From positions 1 through 32,463 of the forward strand of contig PEXX01000050.1 of NCBI GenBank assembly GCA_002778965.1: 32,463 nt of DNA, in the 5' to 3' direction. Below the pieces are notes generated by a model. The model searched no databases. It had not been told where the DNA came from and saw nothing but the letters and a program-made list of their open reading frames with translations. This DNA is from Candidatus Kuenenbacteria bacterium CG08_land_8_20_14_0_20_37_23. Its GTDB lineage: Bacteria > Patescibacteriota > Patescibacteriia > UBA2196 > GWA2-42-15. Of the stretch, positions 17,437 through 24,945 are shown piece after piece (the first letter of the stretch is position 1; the number at the start of each line of letters is the position of its first letter). A program made the position numbers and the translations under genes.

Positions 17437-17467
17437 AAACGAGCCCTAACTCGTTTTATTATTATTT
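17437..17467 (+). terminator. Rho-independent terminator after the unknown membrane protein
   Basis: Stem AAACGAG (17437-17443) / CTCGTTT (17450-17456), six-base loop, followed by a T-rich tract interrupted by A. Confidence 0.65.
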
Positions 17468-17500
17468 TAGATATAAAATTTCGCGCTTCGCTATATTAAT

Positions 17501-18604
17501 ATGAATATTGCAAGTTATTCAATTAATTTAAAGAAGTTTGATTTTATGCTTTTTGCTCCTGTTTTGCTACTGGTTATTTTCGGGCTTTCATCTATTTACA
17601 GTATGACGTTGAATGTGGAAAATCCTGATCTGACTTTGTTCAACAAGCAAATTATTTTCGCGATAATTGGATTCGTACTTTTGTTTTTTTTTAGTTTTTT
17701 TGACTATCGCTTTTGGAAGAATTATACTGTTTTTTTATACTTGTCCGCGAATATTTTTTTGGCGGCTGTTTTATTTTTCGGACAAACAATCAGAGGAACT
17801 AGCGGATGGTTTAATTTTTGGGGAATTAGTTTCCAGCCGGTTGAATTTGCAAAATTCAGTTTAGTTATAGCTTTAGCGCATTTTTATAATCTGAAATATA
17901 AAAAATTGGGTTTGACCAGTTTATTTTTTTTTAGCGGATTGATTGCCATATTACCGATTGCGCTCACAATTTTTCAGCCAGATTTCGGATCGGCTTTTAT
18001 TTTAATTATTATTTGGTTCGGTTTTTTTATTCTTTTTGGTATCAAAAAAAAGCAGTTTTTATATTTTTTGGCATTAATTGCGACGGTCGCGCTCATTCTT
18101 TGGAATTTTATTTTATTTGATTATCAGCAGAATAGAATTTTGGTTTTTGTTGATCCGGGGCGTGATCCTTTGGGTAGTGGATATAATGTCCGCCAATCAA
18201 TTATCGCGGTCGGATCTGGAAAATTTACTGGCCGAGGTTTGGGGCTGGGGACGCAAAGCCAATTGCGTTTTTTGCCCGAAATAGCCACTGATTTCATTTA
18301 CGCCAATATTTCAGAAAGTCTTGGTTTTTGCGGTGCGGCCATGGTGGTTGTTTTTTTTACTTATTTTTTCGCAAAGCTATTATTAATAATCAAAAAGGCA
18401 AAAGATGATTTTGGGGCATATTTGGTTTATGGTTTTTTGATAATATTTTTTTCGCAAACAGTCATTAATATCGGCATGAATATCGGACTTTTTCCAGTGG
18501 CTGGATTGCCATTGCCGCTGGTAAGTTATGGCGGTTCGTTTCTAGTGGTGTGCCTTGTCGGCATAGGCATTGTTGAAAGCGTAAGCATAAGCGAGAAGCA
18601 GTAA
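17501..18604 (+). CDS. rodA: SEDS-family peptidoglycan polymerase, RodA/FtsW
   Basis: A multi-pass membrane glycosyltransferase that polymerises lipid II into glycan strands. The 367-residue length and about ten hydrophobic segments match the family. Signatures are W-F-N-F-W-G-I-S-F-Q-P-V-E-F-A-K, F-Q-P-D-F-G-S-A (containing the SEDS catalytic Asp region), G-L-G-L-G-T-Q-S-Q-L-R-F-L-P-E-I-A-T-D-F-I-Y-A and the C-terminal G-L-P-L-P-L-V-S-Y-G-G-S. RodA (elongation) is favoured over FtsW (division), because short SEDS proteins lacking the division gene cluster around them are usually RodA, but the distinction is not secure. Confidence 0.88.
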   Translation: MNIASYSINLKKFDFMLFAPVLLLVIFGLSSIYSMTLNVENPDLTLFNKQIIFAIIGFVLLFFFSFFDYRFWKNYTVFLYLSANIFLAAVLFFGQTIRGTSGWFNFWGISFQPVEFAKFSLVIALAHFYNLKYKKLGLTSLFFFSGLIAILPIALTIFQPDFGSAFILIIIWFGFFILFGIKKKQFLYFLALIATVALILWNFILFDYQQNRILVFVDPGRDPLGSGYNVRQSIIAVGSGKFTGRGLGLGTQSQLRFLPEIATDFIYANISESLGFCGAAMVVVFFTYFFAKLLLIIKKAKDDFGAYLVYGFLIIFFSQTVINIGMNIGLFPVAGLPLPLVSYGGSFLVVCLVGIGIVESVSISEKQ

Positions 18605-18650
18605 GCGACAAATCTAATGCAATGTCAAGGCGCATAGAAGCATATTAAAT

Positions 18651-18679
18651 TTGACATTTGTTTTATTGTTATTTATACT
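18651..18679 (+). promoter_or_regulatory. Promoter for the zinc-ribbon protein and rplY
   Basis: TTGACA at 18651-18656, a 17-base spacer, TATACT at 18674-18679; start near 18686, leader of about 17 bases. The -35 lies in the right arm of an inverted repeat, AATGTCAA (18621-18628) and TTGACATT (18651-18658). Confidence 0.75.
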
Positions 18680-18702
18680 AAAAGTAATGCAAAAATAAAA
18701 AT

Positions 18703-19059
18703 ATGCCGTCAATTATAAATATATTAAAGAAGGAAATAATTATTTATTGCCCGCTTTGCAATGGGAGTTACAGTCCTAGAGACATTGCCACCATTGAACA
18801 GACAGGCAACGTCGCGCTGATTCACAGTAAGTGCCCAAAATGCGCTGGTTCTGTTTTATCTCTTTTATACAAGGATTTGTTGGGTATTACTCTTCTTGGA
18901 ATGGCGACTGATATGGACTTTAATGATGCGCTAAGATTGAAAGATGCTGACTATATCAACGAAGATGATGTTTTGGAAATTTATCAAATGTTAAATCCAG
19001 TTGATTTAAATAACAGGGCAGAATCAATAAAACCAATTGGACAGAGTTGGAATTTATAA
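18703..19059 (+). CDS. Small zinc-ribbon protein, conserved-hypothetical type
   Basis: 118 residues. Two CPxC knuckles (C-P-L-C near residue 16 and C-P-K-C near 46) about 27 residues apart form a likely four-cysteine zinc ribbon. After it come a hydrophobic stretch (L-L-Y-K-D-L-L-G-I-T-L-L-G) and an acidic tail with D-A-D-Y-I-N-E-D-D-V-L-E-I-Y. No enzyme motif is visible. It shares a promoter with rplY, 20 bases upstream of that gene, which hints at a ribosome- or RNA-linked role (inference only). Confidence 0.7.
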   Translation: MPSIINILKKEIIIYCPLCNGSYSPRDIATIEQTGNVALIHSKCPKCAGSVLSLLYKDLLGITLLGMATDMDFNDALRLKDADYINEDDVLEIYQMLNPVDLNNRAESIKPIGQSWNL

Positions 19060-19079
19060 ACAATACCGCGATTATATAT

Positions 19080-19769
19080 ATGTCAAATATCAAATTACAG
19101 GCGCGATTAAGAAATAGAGTAGGCAAAAAGGGCAGGGCATTTTTGGATTTTAAAAATATTCCAGCTGTCATTTACGGGCCTAAATCAAAAAATAGGAATT
19201 TAGAAATTGGGCGCGCGGAGTTTAATAGGGCATTGGAAATCTCCGGGCAGTCAAGTCTGGTTGATGTGTATATTGGCGAAGAAAATCCGGTCAAGGCGAT
19301 TATCAATGATGTAGCCAGGGATCCTTTGAGCGGCAATGTCATTCACGCGGATTTTTATGAGTTAGATATGAATAAAAAGTTGAAAATTGACGTGGAACTC
19401 AATTTTATTGGTGAATCTCCGGCTGTTAAGGAGAAAGGGGCTGAACTTATAAAAAATTTGGACAGGATTGAAGTGGAGTGTTTGCCAAAAGATCTAGTTC
19501 CTGAAATTGACGTTGATATTTCGTCGCTGCAAGAGATTGGCGATCATATTTTTACCAAAGATATTATTTTGCCGACAGGTCTTGAGTTTGTTACACATCC
19601 TGGGTTGGCGGTAGCCAGCGTTGAGGAGATTAAAGAAGAAATTATTATGGAGCCTCAAGCGGCAGTTGCCGGGCAGACAAGCGAAGATAAGAAAAAGGAT
19701 GAAGATGGCGATGGCGTGGAACAAAACAAAGTCAAAACAGATGAAGATAAAAATAAAGGAAAAGAATAA
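19080..19769 (+). CDS. rplY: 50S ribosomal protein L25 (CTC/TL5 type)
   Basis: Binds 5S rRNA in the large subunit. It begins I-K-L-Q-A-R-L-R-N-R-V-G-K-K-G and has I-P-A-V-I-Y-G-P, the L25 N-terminal signature, followed by V-I-H-A-D-F-Y-E-L and the C-terminal TL5 domain (I-D-V-E-L-N-F-I-G-E-S-P-A-V-K-E-K-G). At 229 residues it is the two-domain form, with an extra charged Lys/Asp/Glu tail of about 40 residues. ATG 19080 is chosen; a longer in-frame reading from 19047 would overlap the upstream gene. Confidence 0.95.
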   Translation: MSNIKLQARLRNRVGKKGRAFLDFKNIPAVIYGPKSKNRNLEIGRAEFNRALEISGQSSLVDVYIGEENPVKAIINDVARDPLSGNVIHADFYELDMNKKLKIDVELNFIGESPAVKEKGAELIKNLDRIEVECLPKDLVPEIDVDISSLQEIGDHIFTKDIILPTGLEFVTHPGLAVASVEEIKEEIIMEPQAAVAGQTSEDKKKDEDGDGVEQNKVKTDEDKNKGKE

Positions 19770-19772
19770 TAC

Positions 19773-19892
19773 AGGACTTTCGTGTTTGGATGCGGTTTGG
19801 GGCAGAACCAAGTAATGAGCGAGCTGTATTGCTAACACGGCGAGCGAAAGACGCGGATTTTAACGGAAAAATGCGCCAAACGCGAAAGTCCT
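19773..19892 (+). ncRNA. Long-stem structured element downstream of rplY, function unknown
   Basis: A 17-pair helix joins 19773-19789 and 19876-19892: ten Watson-Crick pairs, one T-G wobble (19783/19882), then six more pairs. The wobble would be A-C on the minus strand, favouring + strand RNA. Inside are a small hairpin 19796-19800/19808-19812 and a weaker 19823-19827/19837-19841. The element begins four bases after the rplY stop, so it could be a 3' UTR structure, a processed RNA or a non-autonomous repeat. It lacks integron attC core sites. A minus-strand ORF crosses it but is not supported. Confidence 0.5.
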
Positions 19893-20015
19893 AAAAGAAT
19901 AAATGCGAAGATGAATTGAGATGATTGCAAATATGAATCATTAACGAGTAACGGCGGCGTAGAGATATGCCGTTTTGCTGTATTGATAATGATAATATTT
20001 GTAAATTTTATTTAT
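19893..20015. other. Remainder of the rplY-DUF3048 intergenic region
   Basis: Holds a hairpin AACGGC / GCCGTT near 19951-19975 followed by a short T stretch, possibly a weak terminator. No ORF or clear promoter for the following gene was seen. Confidence 0.35.
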
Positions 20016-21104
20016 ATGAAACTTGAGTTTAAATACGCCGTAAAATTTAATTTTTATATTTTGTTTGTTGTATTTTTAGCGATTGAAGCGTTACTTACGC
20101 GTAATTTATTTTTTTTATTGGAAGAAAATGGCATGTCGAAAAATGATATGAAGATTATTGTAAGTGAAGAAAATACAGAGGTAGATATTGCGATTAGAAG
20201 AATTGACGGGACACCAGCGAAGATCGGCAATGATAATTTATTTCCGGTAGCGGTGATTATAGATAATTATCAAGATGCGCGTCCTAACTACGGCCTGTCG
20301 CGGGCCAGTCTGGTATATGAAACCTATGTTGAGAATGGGACTACAAGATTTTTAGCATTATATACTCCTGGCACAGATAATGAAAATAAAACAGAAAAAA
20401 TAGGCCCGGTGCGTTCCGCAAGGCCATATTTTTTGGAAATAGCCAAAGAATATGATGCTTTACTGGCTCACTCAGGAGGATCTTCTGAAGCGCTTGAGAA
20501 AATTAAAGAATGGCGAGTGCATGATCTTGAGGAAATTGCTTGGTGGGGTCCGGATTATTTTTGGCGAGTTTATTCACGCGTATCTCCACATAATTTATTT
20601 ACGTCGGAAGAGAAATTAAGACAGGCCGTAACTGACTTTGAACTGGCAGACAATACGCCTGATTATATGGCATGGAGATTCGGAGAAGGAATAAAAAATA
20701 ATTACGTTGGAGATGCGCATGATATATATATTGATTTTTCTTTGGGTACGGATTTTGACGCTAAGTACGTATATGGCGCGTCAACCGGAAAATATCTGCG
20801 TTTTCAGGGGAACGAGAAACACATTGACGCGTTGAACGGCCAACAGATAGTTGCGGATAATATTGTTGTTCAGTTTGTGCCAAAAGAAAAGATATTGGAT
20901 GCCAATGGACGAATTTCTCTCAGTCTGCATGGGATTGGGAAAGCATTGGTTTTTCGCGATGGAAAAAAGATTGAAGCCAATTGGGCAAGAGGAGAAGGTG
21001 CGAAGTCCAGAACTGTGTTTTATGGAAAAGAAGAAATTGTTTTTAAACAGGGGAATATTTGGATAGCGATAGTACCAGATGACCGGGATGTTGCGGTGGA
21101 TTAG
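20016..21104 (+). CDS. DUF3048 domain-containing membrane-anchored protein
   Basis: About 362 residues. A signal-anchor helix lies near residues 10-35, and the rest is probably outside. DUF3048 hallmarks are P-V-A-V-I-I-D-N near the start of the domain, A-R-P-N-Y-G-L-S-R-A-S-L-V-Y-E, the strongly conserved I-G-P-V-R-S-A-R-P-Y-F and A-H-S-G-G-S. The C-terminal half (V-V-Q-F-V-P then W-x-R-G-E-G-A-K-S-R) matches the paired DUF3048_C region. This is the YerB family of Firmicutes and CPR, cell-surface proteins of unsettled function. ATG 20016 is preferred to an upstream TTG. Its stop overlaps the convergent prmC by four bases. Confidence 0.88.
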   Translation: MKLEFKYAVKFNFYILFVVFLAIEALLTRNLFFLLEENGMSKNDMKIIVSEENTEVDIAIRRIDGTPAKIGNDNLFPVAVIIDNYQDARPNYGLSRASLVYETYVENGTTRFLALYTPGTDNENKTEKIGPVRSARPYFLEIAKEYDALLAHSGGSSEALEKIKEWRVHDLEEIAWWGPDYFWRVYSRVSPHNLFTSEEKLRQAVTDFELADNTPDYMAWRFGEGIKNNYVGDAHDIYIDFSLGTDFDAKYVYGASTGKYLRFQGNEKHIDALNGQQIVADNIVVQFVPKEKILDANGRISLSLHGIGKALVFRDGKKIEANWARGEGAKSRTVFYGKEEIVFKQGNIWIAIVPDDRDVAVD

Positions 21105-22162
21105 AATTGTATATTTGACACTACTAATCTATTTCGCCCAGCTAGGTCTTTTTTTATCTCCGTAATCGCGCGCGGCAGGTATTTTTTTATTAATTTTGTT
21201 ATTGCCTTGGTTTGCTGCGGATCAATTTCAAAAAAAATTGAAAGTTGGAAATTGAAAGTTGAAAATTTTTTAATTTGTTTTATCAATTTTTCGTATAATG
21301 CCAGTCCATTTTTTTTAGCCAAGAGCGCTCTTTTCGGTTCAAACTTCAAAATGGCATGATTTTCCCGATATATTTTCTGCGATAGATATGGGAGATTGGC
21401 TGTGAGGATGATGTTCCAATTGTTCCATTCTCCCATTGTTTCATTGTTAAATTGTTTTATAATAGGCTCCAACAGATTGCCGCGGAAAAATTTAATTCTA
21501 TTATTTAAGCCATGTGAGACCGCGTTTTTTTGAGCGACACGAAGAGCTAATACGGAAATATCAAAGGCGTAACAGTCGGTAATTGGTGATTGTTGATTAG
21601 ATTTAAGATTTTTGATGATCGCGATTGGAATGCATCCTGAGCCTGTTCCAGCGTCAATTAAGATTAGTTTAAAGTTAGAAAGTTTTAAAGCGGAAAGTTT
21701 TTTTATTTGTTCAATAACACTTTCAACCATCAATTCCGTCTCCGGTCGTGGGATTAAAACATTTTTATTGACTAAAAAATCCAAGCCGTAAAATTCTTTA
21801 TGATGAGTGATATAGGCGATGGGTTCGCCTTTGGCGTGGCGATATATGTAATTTTTAAATATTTTTACTCGCGCTGGAGTTAATTCGTATTCTGGATGGC
21901 CATAGAGCCACGCACGATCATCCACCCGATTTTTGTTTGGATCCAGATTCAATTTTTTGGTCATTATGCCAATATTGCGCTTTGGCTCATCCGCACGTGG
22001 ATGTGGAGACATCCGTAAGGCATGCGCCAATAAAATTTCCGCGTCAAAAATTATGTCATTTTTACGCTTATCGCGTTCTGTTTTTTTATTTGTGCAGCTT
22101 AATTTTTTTATCGCCGAATCTAGAGCCAATTTAATATTGATTTTGCTTTTATTTGCCTTCAT
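21101..22162 (-). CDS. prmC: Peptide chain release factor N5-glutamine methyltransferase (PrmC/HemK)
   Basis: Methylates the Gln of the GGQ motif in release factors; its substrate PrfA is encoded just upstream. Recognised by G-E-P-I-A-Y-I-T, F-Y-G-L-D-F, L-I-P-R-P-E-T-E and the SAM-binding D-A-G-T-G-S-G-C-I-P-I-A. The catalytic (N/D)PPY is N-L-P-Y here. The N-terminal helical domain has about 30 extra residues (52-84, D-E-P-K-R-N...N-R-V-D-D-R-A) between A-E-I-L-L-A-H-A-L and the expected Y-G-H-P-E-Y-E-L. ATG 22162 is used; a TTG at 22183 is in frame but lies in the promoter. Confidence 0.92.
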   Translation of the reverse strand: MKANKSKINIKLALDSAIKKLSCTNKKTERDKRKNDIIFDAEILLAHALRMSPHPRADEPKRNIGIMTKKLNLDPNKNRVDDRAWLYGHPEYELTPARVKIFKNYIYRHAKGEPIAYITHHKEFYGLDFLVNKNVLIPRPETELMVESVIEQIKKLSALKLSNFKLILIDAGTGSGCIPIAIIKNLKSNQQSPITDCYAFDISVLALRVAQKNAVSHGLNNRIKFFRGNLLEPIIKQFNNETMGEWNNWNIILTANLPYLSQKIYRENHAILKFEPKRALLAKKNGLALYEKLIKQIKKFSTFNFQLSIFFEIDPQQTKAITKLIKKYLPRAITEIKKDLAGRNRLVVSNIQF

Positions 22163-22168
22163 GATGTT

Positions 22169-22174
22169 ATTATA
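22169..22174 (-). promoter_or_regulatory. TATAAT -10 box positioned for leaderless prmC mRNA
   Basis: On the minus strand TATAAT is followed by exactly six bases and then ATG 22162. A possible -35, CTGGCA (4 of 6 matches), lies 17 bases upstream. Same geometry as at 16520-16535. Confidence 0.5.
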
Positions 22175-22320
22175 AAGATTCAAGCAAACATTGCCAGCTT
22201 TAATTATTCAATACGGGCTATGCGGATAAAATTTTCGGTCTTTGGCAAGTGGTGTTTTATAATAAAAAAAGTGTTATATTAGGTTATCAGCCATTTATTA
22301 ATTATAGGATTTTGAAATAA

Positions 22321-23382
22321 TCAGTTAGAATTTTGTTGATCTACTTTTTTTAATTCTTCAATAATTTTTTTAATATTTCCATCCAGAATTTGGTCTAATC
22401 CAAACCAGGTTTTTTTGATACGGTGATCTGTCAAGCGATCTTGCGGAAAATTGTAAGTGCGGATTTTTTCCGAGCGGTCTCCGGAGCCGATTTGCGAGTT
22501 GCGCTCCGCTGATATTTTTTTCTTGCGTTCTTCCTCTATAACTGCCAAAATTCTTGATTTGAGAACGCGCATTGCTTTTTCTTTATTCTGCACTTGTGAA
22601 CGTTCATCTTGGCACGAAACAACCGTATTGGTAGGCAAATGCGTGATGCGCACAGCCGAATATGTAGTGTTGACAGATTGTCCGCCATGTCCGCCCGCGC
22701 AAAAAGTATCAATACGCAAATCTTCAGGTTTGATTGTAACATCTACGTCTTCCGCTTCCGGCATTATGGCAATAGTAACGGCTGAAGTGTGGATTCTGCC
22801 GGATTTTTCAGTTGTTGGAATCCTTTGAACGCGATGAGTACCGCTTTCGTATTTTAGCAGGCCATAAGCTCCGTTTCCGTTGACTTCAAAAATAATTTCT
22901 TTAAATCCGCCGATGCCGATTCTATTGGATGAGGCAACATCAATTTTCCATTTATTCATTTCAGCTAGCCTAGAATACATACGGAAAAGATCAGCGGCAA
23001 AAAGAGCCGATTCATTTCCTCCGATGCCTGCGCGTATTTCCATAATAGCTGATTTTTTATCAAGCGGACTTTGTGGATTAAAATATTCATCCAAGTATTC
23101 CTCCAAATTATTTTTATCGTTATCCAGTCCGGAATTTTCTTCCAGCGCCAGACTTTTAAGCTCATCACTTTCTTCAGAGGCGATAATGATATTATTTTCT
23201 CCCATCATCCTTTTTATTTCTTGCAATTTTTTCAACTCATCCAATACTTTTTTGGTTTCGTAAAACTCTTTATTGGCTGAGCTCATTTTTTTAGGATCAT
23301 TTAAAACAGACTGATCCGCCAGGGTCGCCTGAAGCTGTTTTATCTTTTTTTCAAATGTTGGAATTCTATGAAGATAGTCCAT
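22321..23382 (-). CDS. prfA: Peptide chain release factor 1
   Basis: Terminates translation at UAA and UAG. The GGQ motif is in A-G-G-H-G-G-Q-S-V-N-T-T-Y-S-A-V-R-I-T-H. The codon-recognition region reads R-V-Q-R-I-P-T-T-E, where P-T-T occupies the RF1 P-x-T position, separating it from RF2 (SPF). About 353 residues, normal. ATG 23382 fits the family N-terminus better than the upstream ATG 23418. The 158-base gap to prmC is AT-rich with no other gene. UGA stops in this window mean an RF2 must be encoded elsewhere. Confidence 0.96.
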   Translation of the reverse strand: MDYLHRIPTFEKKIKQLQATLADQSVLNDPKKMSSANKEFYETKKVLDELKKLQEIKRMMGENNIIIASEESDELKSLALEENSGLDNDKNNLEEYLDEYFNPQSPLDKKSAIMEIRAGIGGNESALFAADLFRMYSRLAEMNKWKIDVASSNRIGIGGFKEIIFEVNGNGAYGLLKYESGTHRVQRIPTTEKSGRIHTSAVTIAIMPEAEDVDVTIKPEDLRIDTFCAGGHGGQSVNTTYSAVRITHLPTNTVVSCQDERSQVQNKEKAMRVLKSRILAVIEEERKKKISAERNSQIGSGDRSEKIRTYNFPQDRLTDHRIKKTWFGLDQILDGNIKKIIEELKKVDQQNSN

Positions 23383-23496
23383 AAGAATTATTTTCCGGCA
23401 TTGGTCTAAGCGCTCCATCAAAAGATATACGCTGTTCGTACTAAAACCAAAAACCTACTATTTCCATTATAGCAGGCTTTGGCAAGCAGATAAATG

Positions 23497-23850
23497 TTAT
23501 TTTTTATCTGATATATTCTTTTCATTCTTTTTTTTTGTCTTGGTTGCTGGTTGGCGATCAATCCTTACTTTTTGCTCTTTGGCTTTTCTTTGCGCTCTTC
23601 TTAGAGTTTGTTTGACTTTTTTTCCTTTTCTCGTTTTTGATTCAATTGCGGTTTTCGCTTTTTTGGCTTCAAATTTTTCAACCCGTCTGGCTGTATCCAC
23701 AAGTTTTTGGGTGCCTGTAAAGAAAGGATGGCAGTTGCTGCATATTTCCACGTGAATATCATCTAGAGTTGAACCAACCTCAAAATGGTTGCCGCATGTG
23801 CAACTTACTTTGGCATTGGTGTTATATTTTGGGTGTATGTCTTTTTTCAT
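23497..23850 (-). CDS. rpmE: 50S ribosomal protein L31 with basic C-terminal extension
   Basis: Starts M-K-K-D-I-H-P-K-Y-N and has the zinc-binding C-T-C-G...E-I-C-S-N-C-H-P-F-F-T-G, the Cys-containing L31 form. The core ends near residue 72; a further 45 residues rich in Lys and Arg follow, making it about 117 residues against about 70 in typical L31. ATG 23850 is chosen over an upstream reading from 23916 because the family begins here. First gene of rpmE-prfA-prmC. Confidence 0.93.
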   Translation of the reverse strand: MKKDIHPKYNTNAKVSCTCGNHFEVGSTLDDIHVEICSNCHPFFTGTQKLVDTARRVEKFEAKKAKTAIESKTRKGKKVKQTLRRAQRKAKEQKVRIDRQPATKTKKKNEKNISDKK

Positions 23851-23963
23851 GGATATTATGTATAATAATATTCTTTTTTGCCAGTTTGATTCTCGTGATG
23901 TACGACCAGCAGGCAAGAATTAAAAATATTGCATTAATTAAACTTTAACATATATTTAAATAT
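23851..23963. other. Divergent intergenic region between rpmE and rpsB promoter
   Basis: AT-rich sequence between two divergent genes. It should hold the rpmE promoter, but no box set stood out clearly: CTGGCA and CATAAT on the minus strand are possible with an 18-base spacer. Confidence 0.3.
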
Positions 23964-23992
23964 TTGACAAGTATAAGAATGCTTGATAATAT
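23964..23992 (+). promoter_or_regulatory. Promoter of rpsB-tsf-pyrH
   Basis: TTGACA at 23964-23969, a 17-base spacer, TAATAT at 23987-23992. Start near 23999, leaving an unusually long leader of about 130 bases before rpsB. Confidence 0.75.
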
Positions 23993-23999
23993 GTTATTG

Positions 24000-24129
24000 A
24001 TAATTTATCATTTATACAATTTTTATTTTAAATATTTTTTTGTTTTGATTTAATAATTTATTTCTCATACTCTCAAATTTTTCCTGCTCCTTAGAGGAGT
24101 CAGAGAGTAGGGGCTAGAAAGGAAAATAT
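24000..24129 (+). promoter_or_regulatory. rpsB 5' leader with hairpin, possible S2 autoregulation site
   Basis: Very A/T-rich, then a two-part hairpin: TACTCTC (24068-24074) with GAGAGTA (24103-24109), enclosing CTCCT (24087-24091) / AGGAG (24095-24099) with loop TAG. A good Shine-Dalgarno (AAAGGAAAA, 24118-24126) follows, rare in this window. Ribosomal protein S2 represses its own leader in E. coli; whether this is a similar site is inference. Confidence 0.45.
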
Positions 24130-24867
24130 ATGAAATTGCCGGAATTAAAGGAAATGATGGAAGCTGGCATGCATTTTGGCCATATGCCGTCAAAATGGAA
24201 TCCAAAAATGAGCAAATATATTTTTGGAGTGCGCAATAATGTGCATATTTTTGATCTTGAGAAAACCATAGAGACTCTGGCAAGAGCTCTTGGCGTTGTC
24301 AAATCTACGGTTGCCAACGGTGGTGTTGTTTTATTTTTGGGCACAAAAAAACAAGCGCGCTGGATTGTAGAAGAGCAGGCGAAAAACGTAGTTATGCCAT
24401 ATATTGTGGAGCATTGGATAGGCGGGACAATTACGAATTTCGTTGAGATCCATAAGCTTGTTAAAAAATTGGAAATTCTTGAAAAACGATCTGCGGATTT
24501 GGATTATGAAAAAAAATATACAAAGTGGGAAAGATCTCAGTTTGCAAAAGAGATTGAAAAGCTGAATAAAAATATTGGCGGGATACGTTATATGAAAAAA
24601 ATCCCTGACTTGGTTTATATAGTTGGCATTAAAGACGAAAAAACAGCGGTAGCAGAAGCTAGGGCCAAGGGCGTGAAAACGGTCGGCATTGTTGATACTA
24701 ATGCTGACCCGGATGACGTTACTTATCCTATCGCCGCGAATGATGATGCCATTAAGTCAATCACAATGATAACTAAATTGGTTGCGCAAGCCGTGGAAGA
24801 AGGCAAAGGCGAAGTAAGCATCGCGAGCGCTGAAAAGCCAATTGAGCAGAAAGAGAAAAATAATTAA
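24130..24867 (+). CDS. rpsB: 30S ribosomal protein S2
   Basis: Small-subunit protein. Clear family sequence: M-M-E-A-G-M-H-F-G-H, W-N-P-K-M-S-K-Y-I-F-G, F-L-G-T-K-K-Q-A, H-W-I-G-G-T-I-T-N-F, and P-D-L-V-Y-I-V-G with G-I-V-D-T-N-A-D-P near the C-terminus. 245 residues, normal. First gene of rpsB-tsf-pyrH, with a strong Shine-Dalgarno. Confidence 0.97.
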   Translation: MKLPELKEMMEAGMHFGHMPSKWNPKMSKYIFGVRNNVHIFDLEKTIETLARALGVVKSTVANGGVVLFLGTKKQARWIVEEQAKNVVMPYIVEHWIGGTITNFVEIHKLVKKLEILEKRSADLDYEKKYTKWERSQFAKEIEKLNKNIGGIRYMKKIPDLVYIVGIKDEKTAVAEARAKGVKTVGIVDTNADPDDVTYPIAANDDAIKSITMITKLVAQAVEEGKGEVSIASAEKPIEQKEKNN

Positions 24868-24945
24868 AAGTAACCGCTCGCGTTACGCAAAGCGTATATT
24901 TAACACGTGTATATTTTGCGCGACATTAATGAGCCATAAAATAAT

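Noticed and set aside
19494..19838. Minus-strand ORF of 114 codons overlapping rplY and the structured element
   Set aside because: Antisense to rplY, low-complexity translation and no recognisable domain.
19773..19892. Integron attC site
   Set aside because: Imperfect palindrome of suitable size, but the conserved attC core (GTTRRRY and its complement) is absent and there is no integrase nearby.
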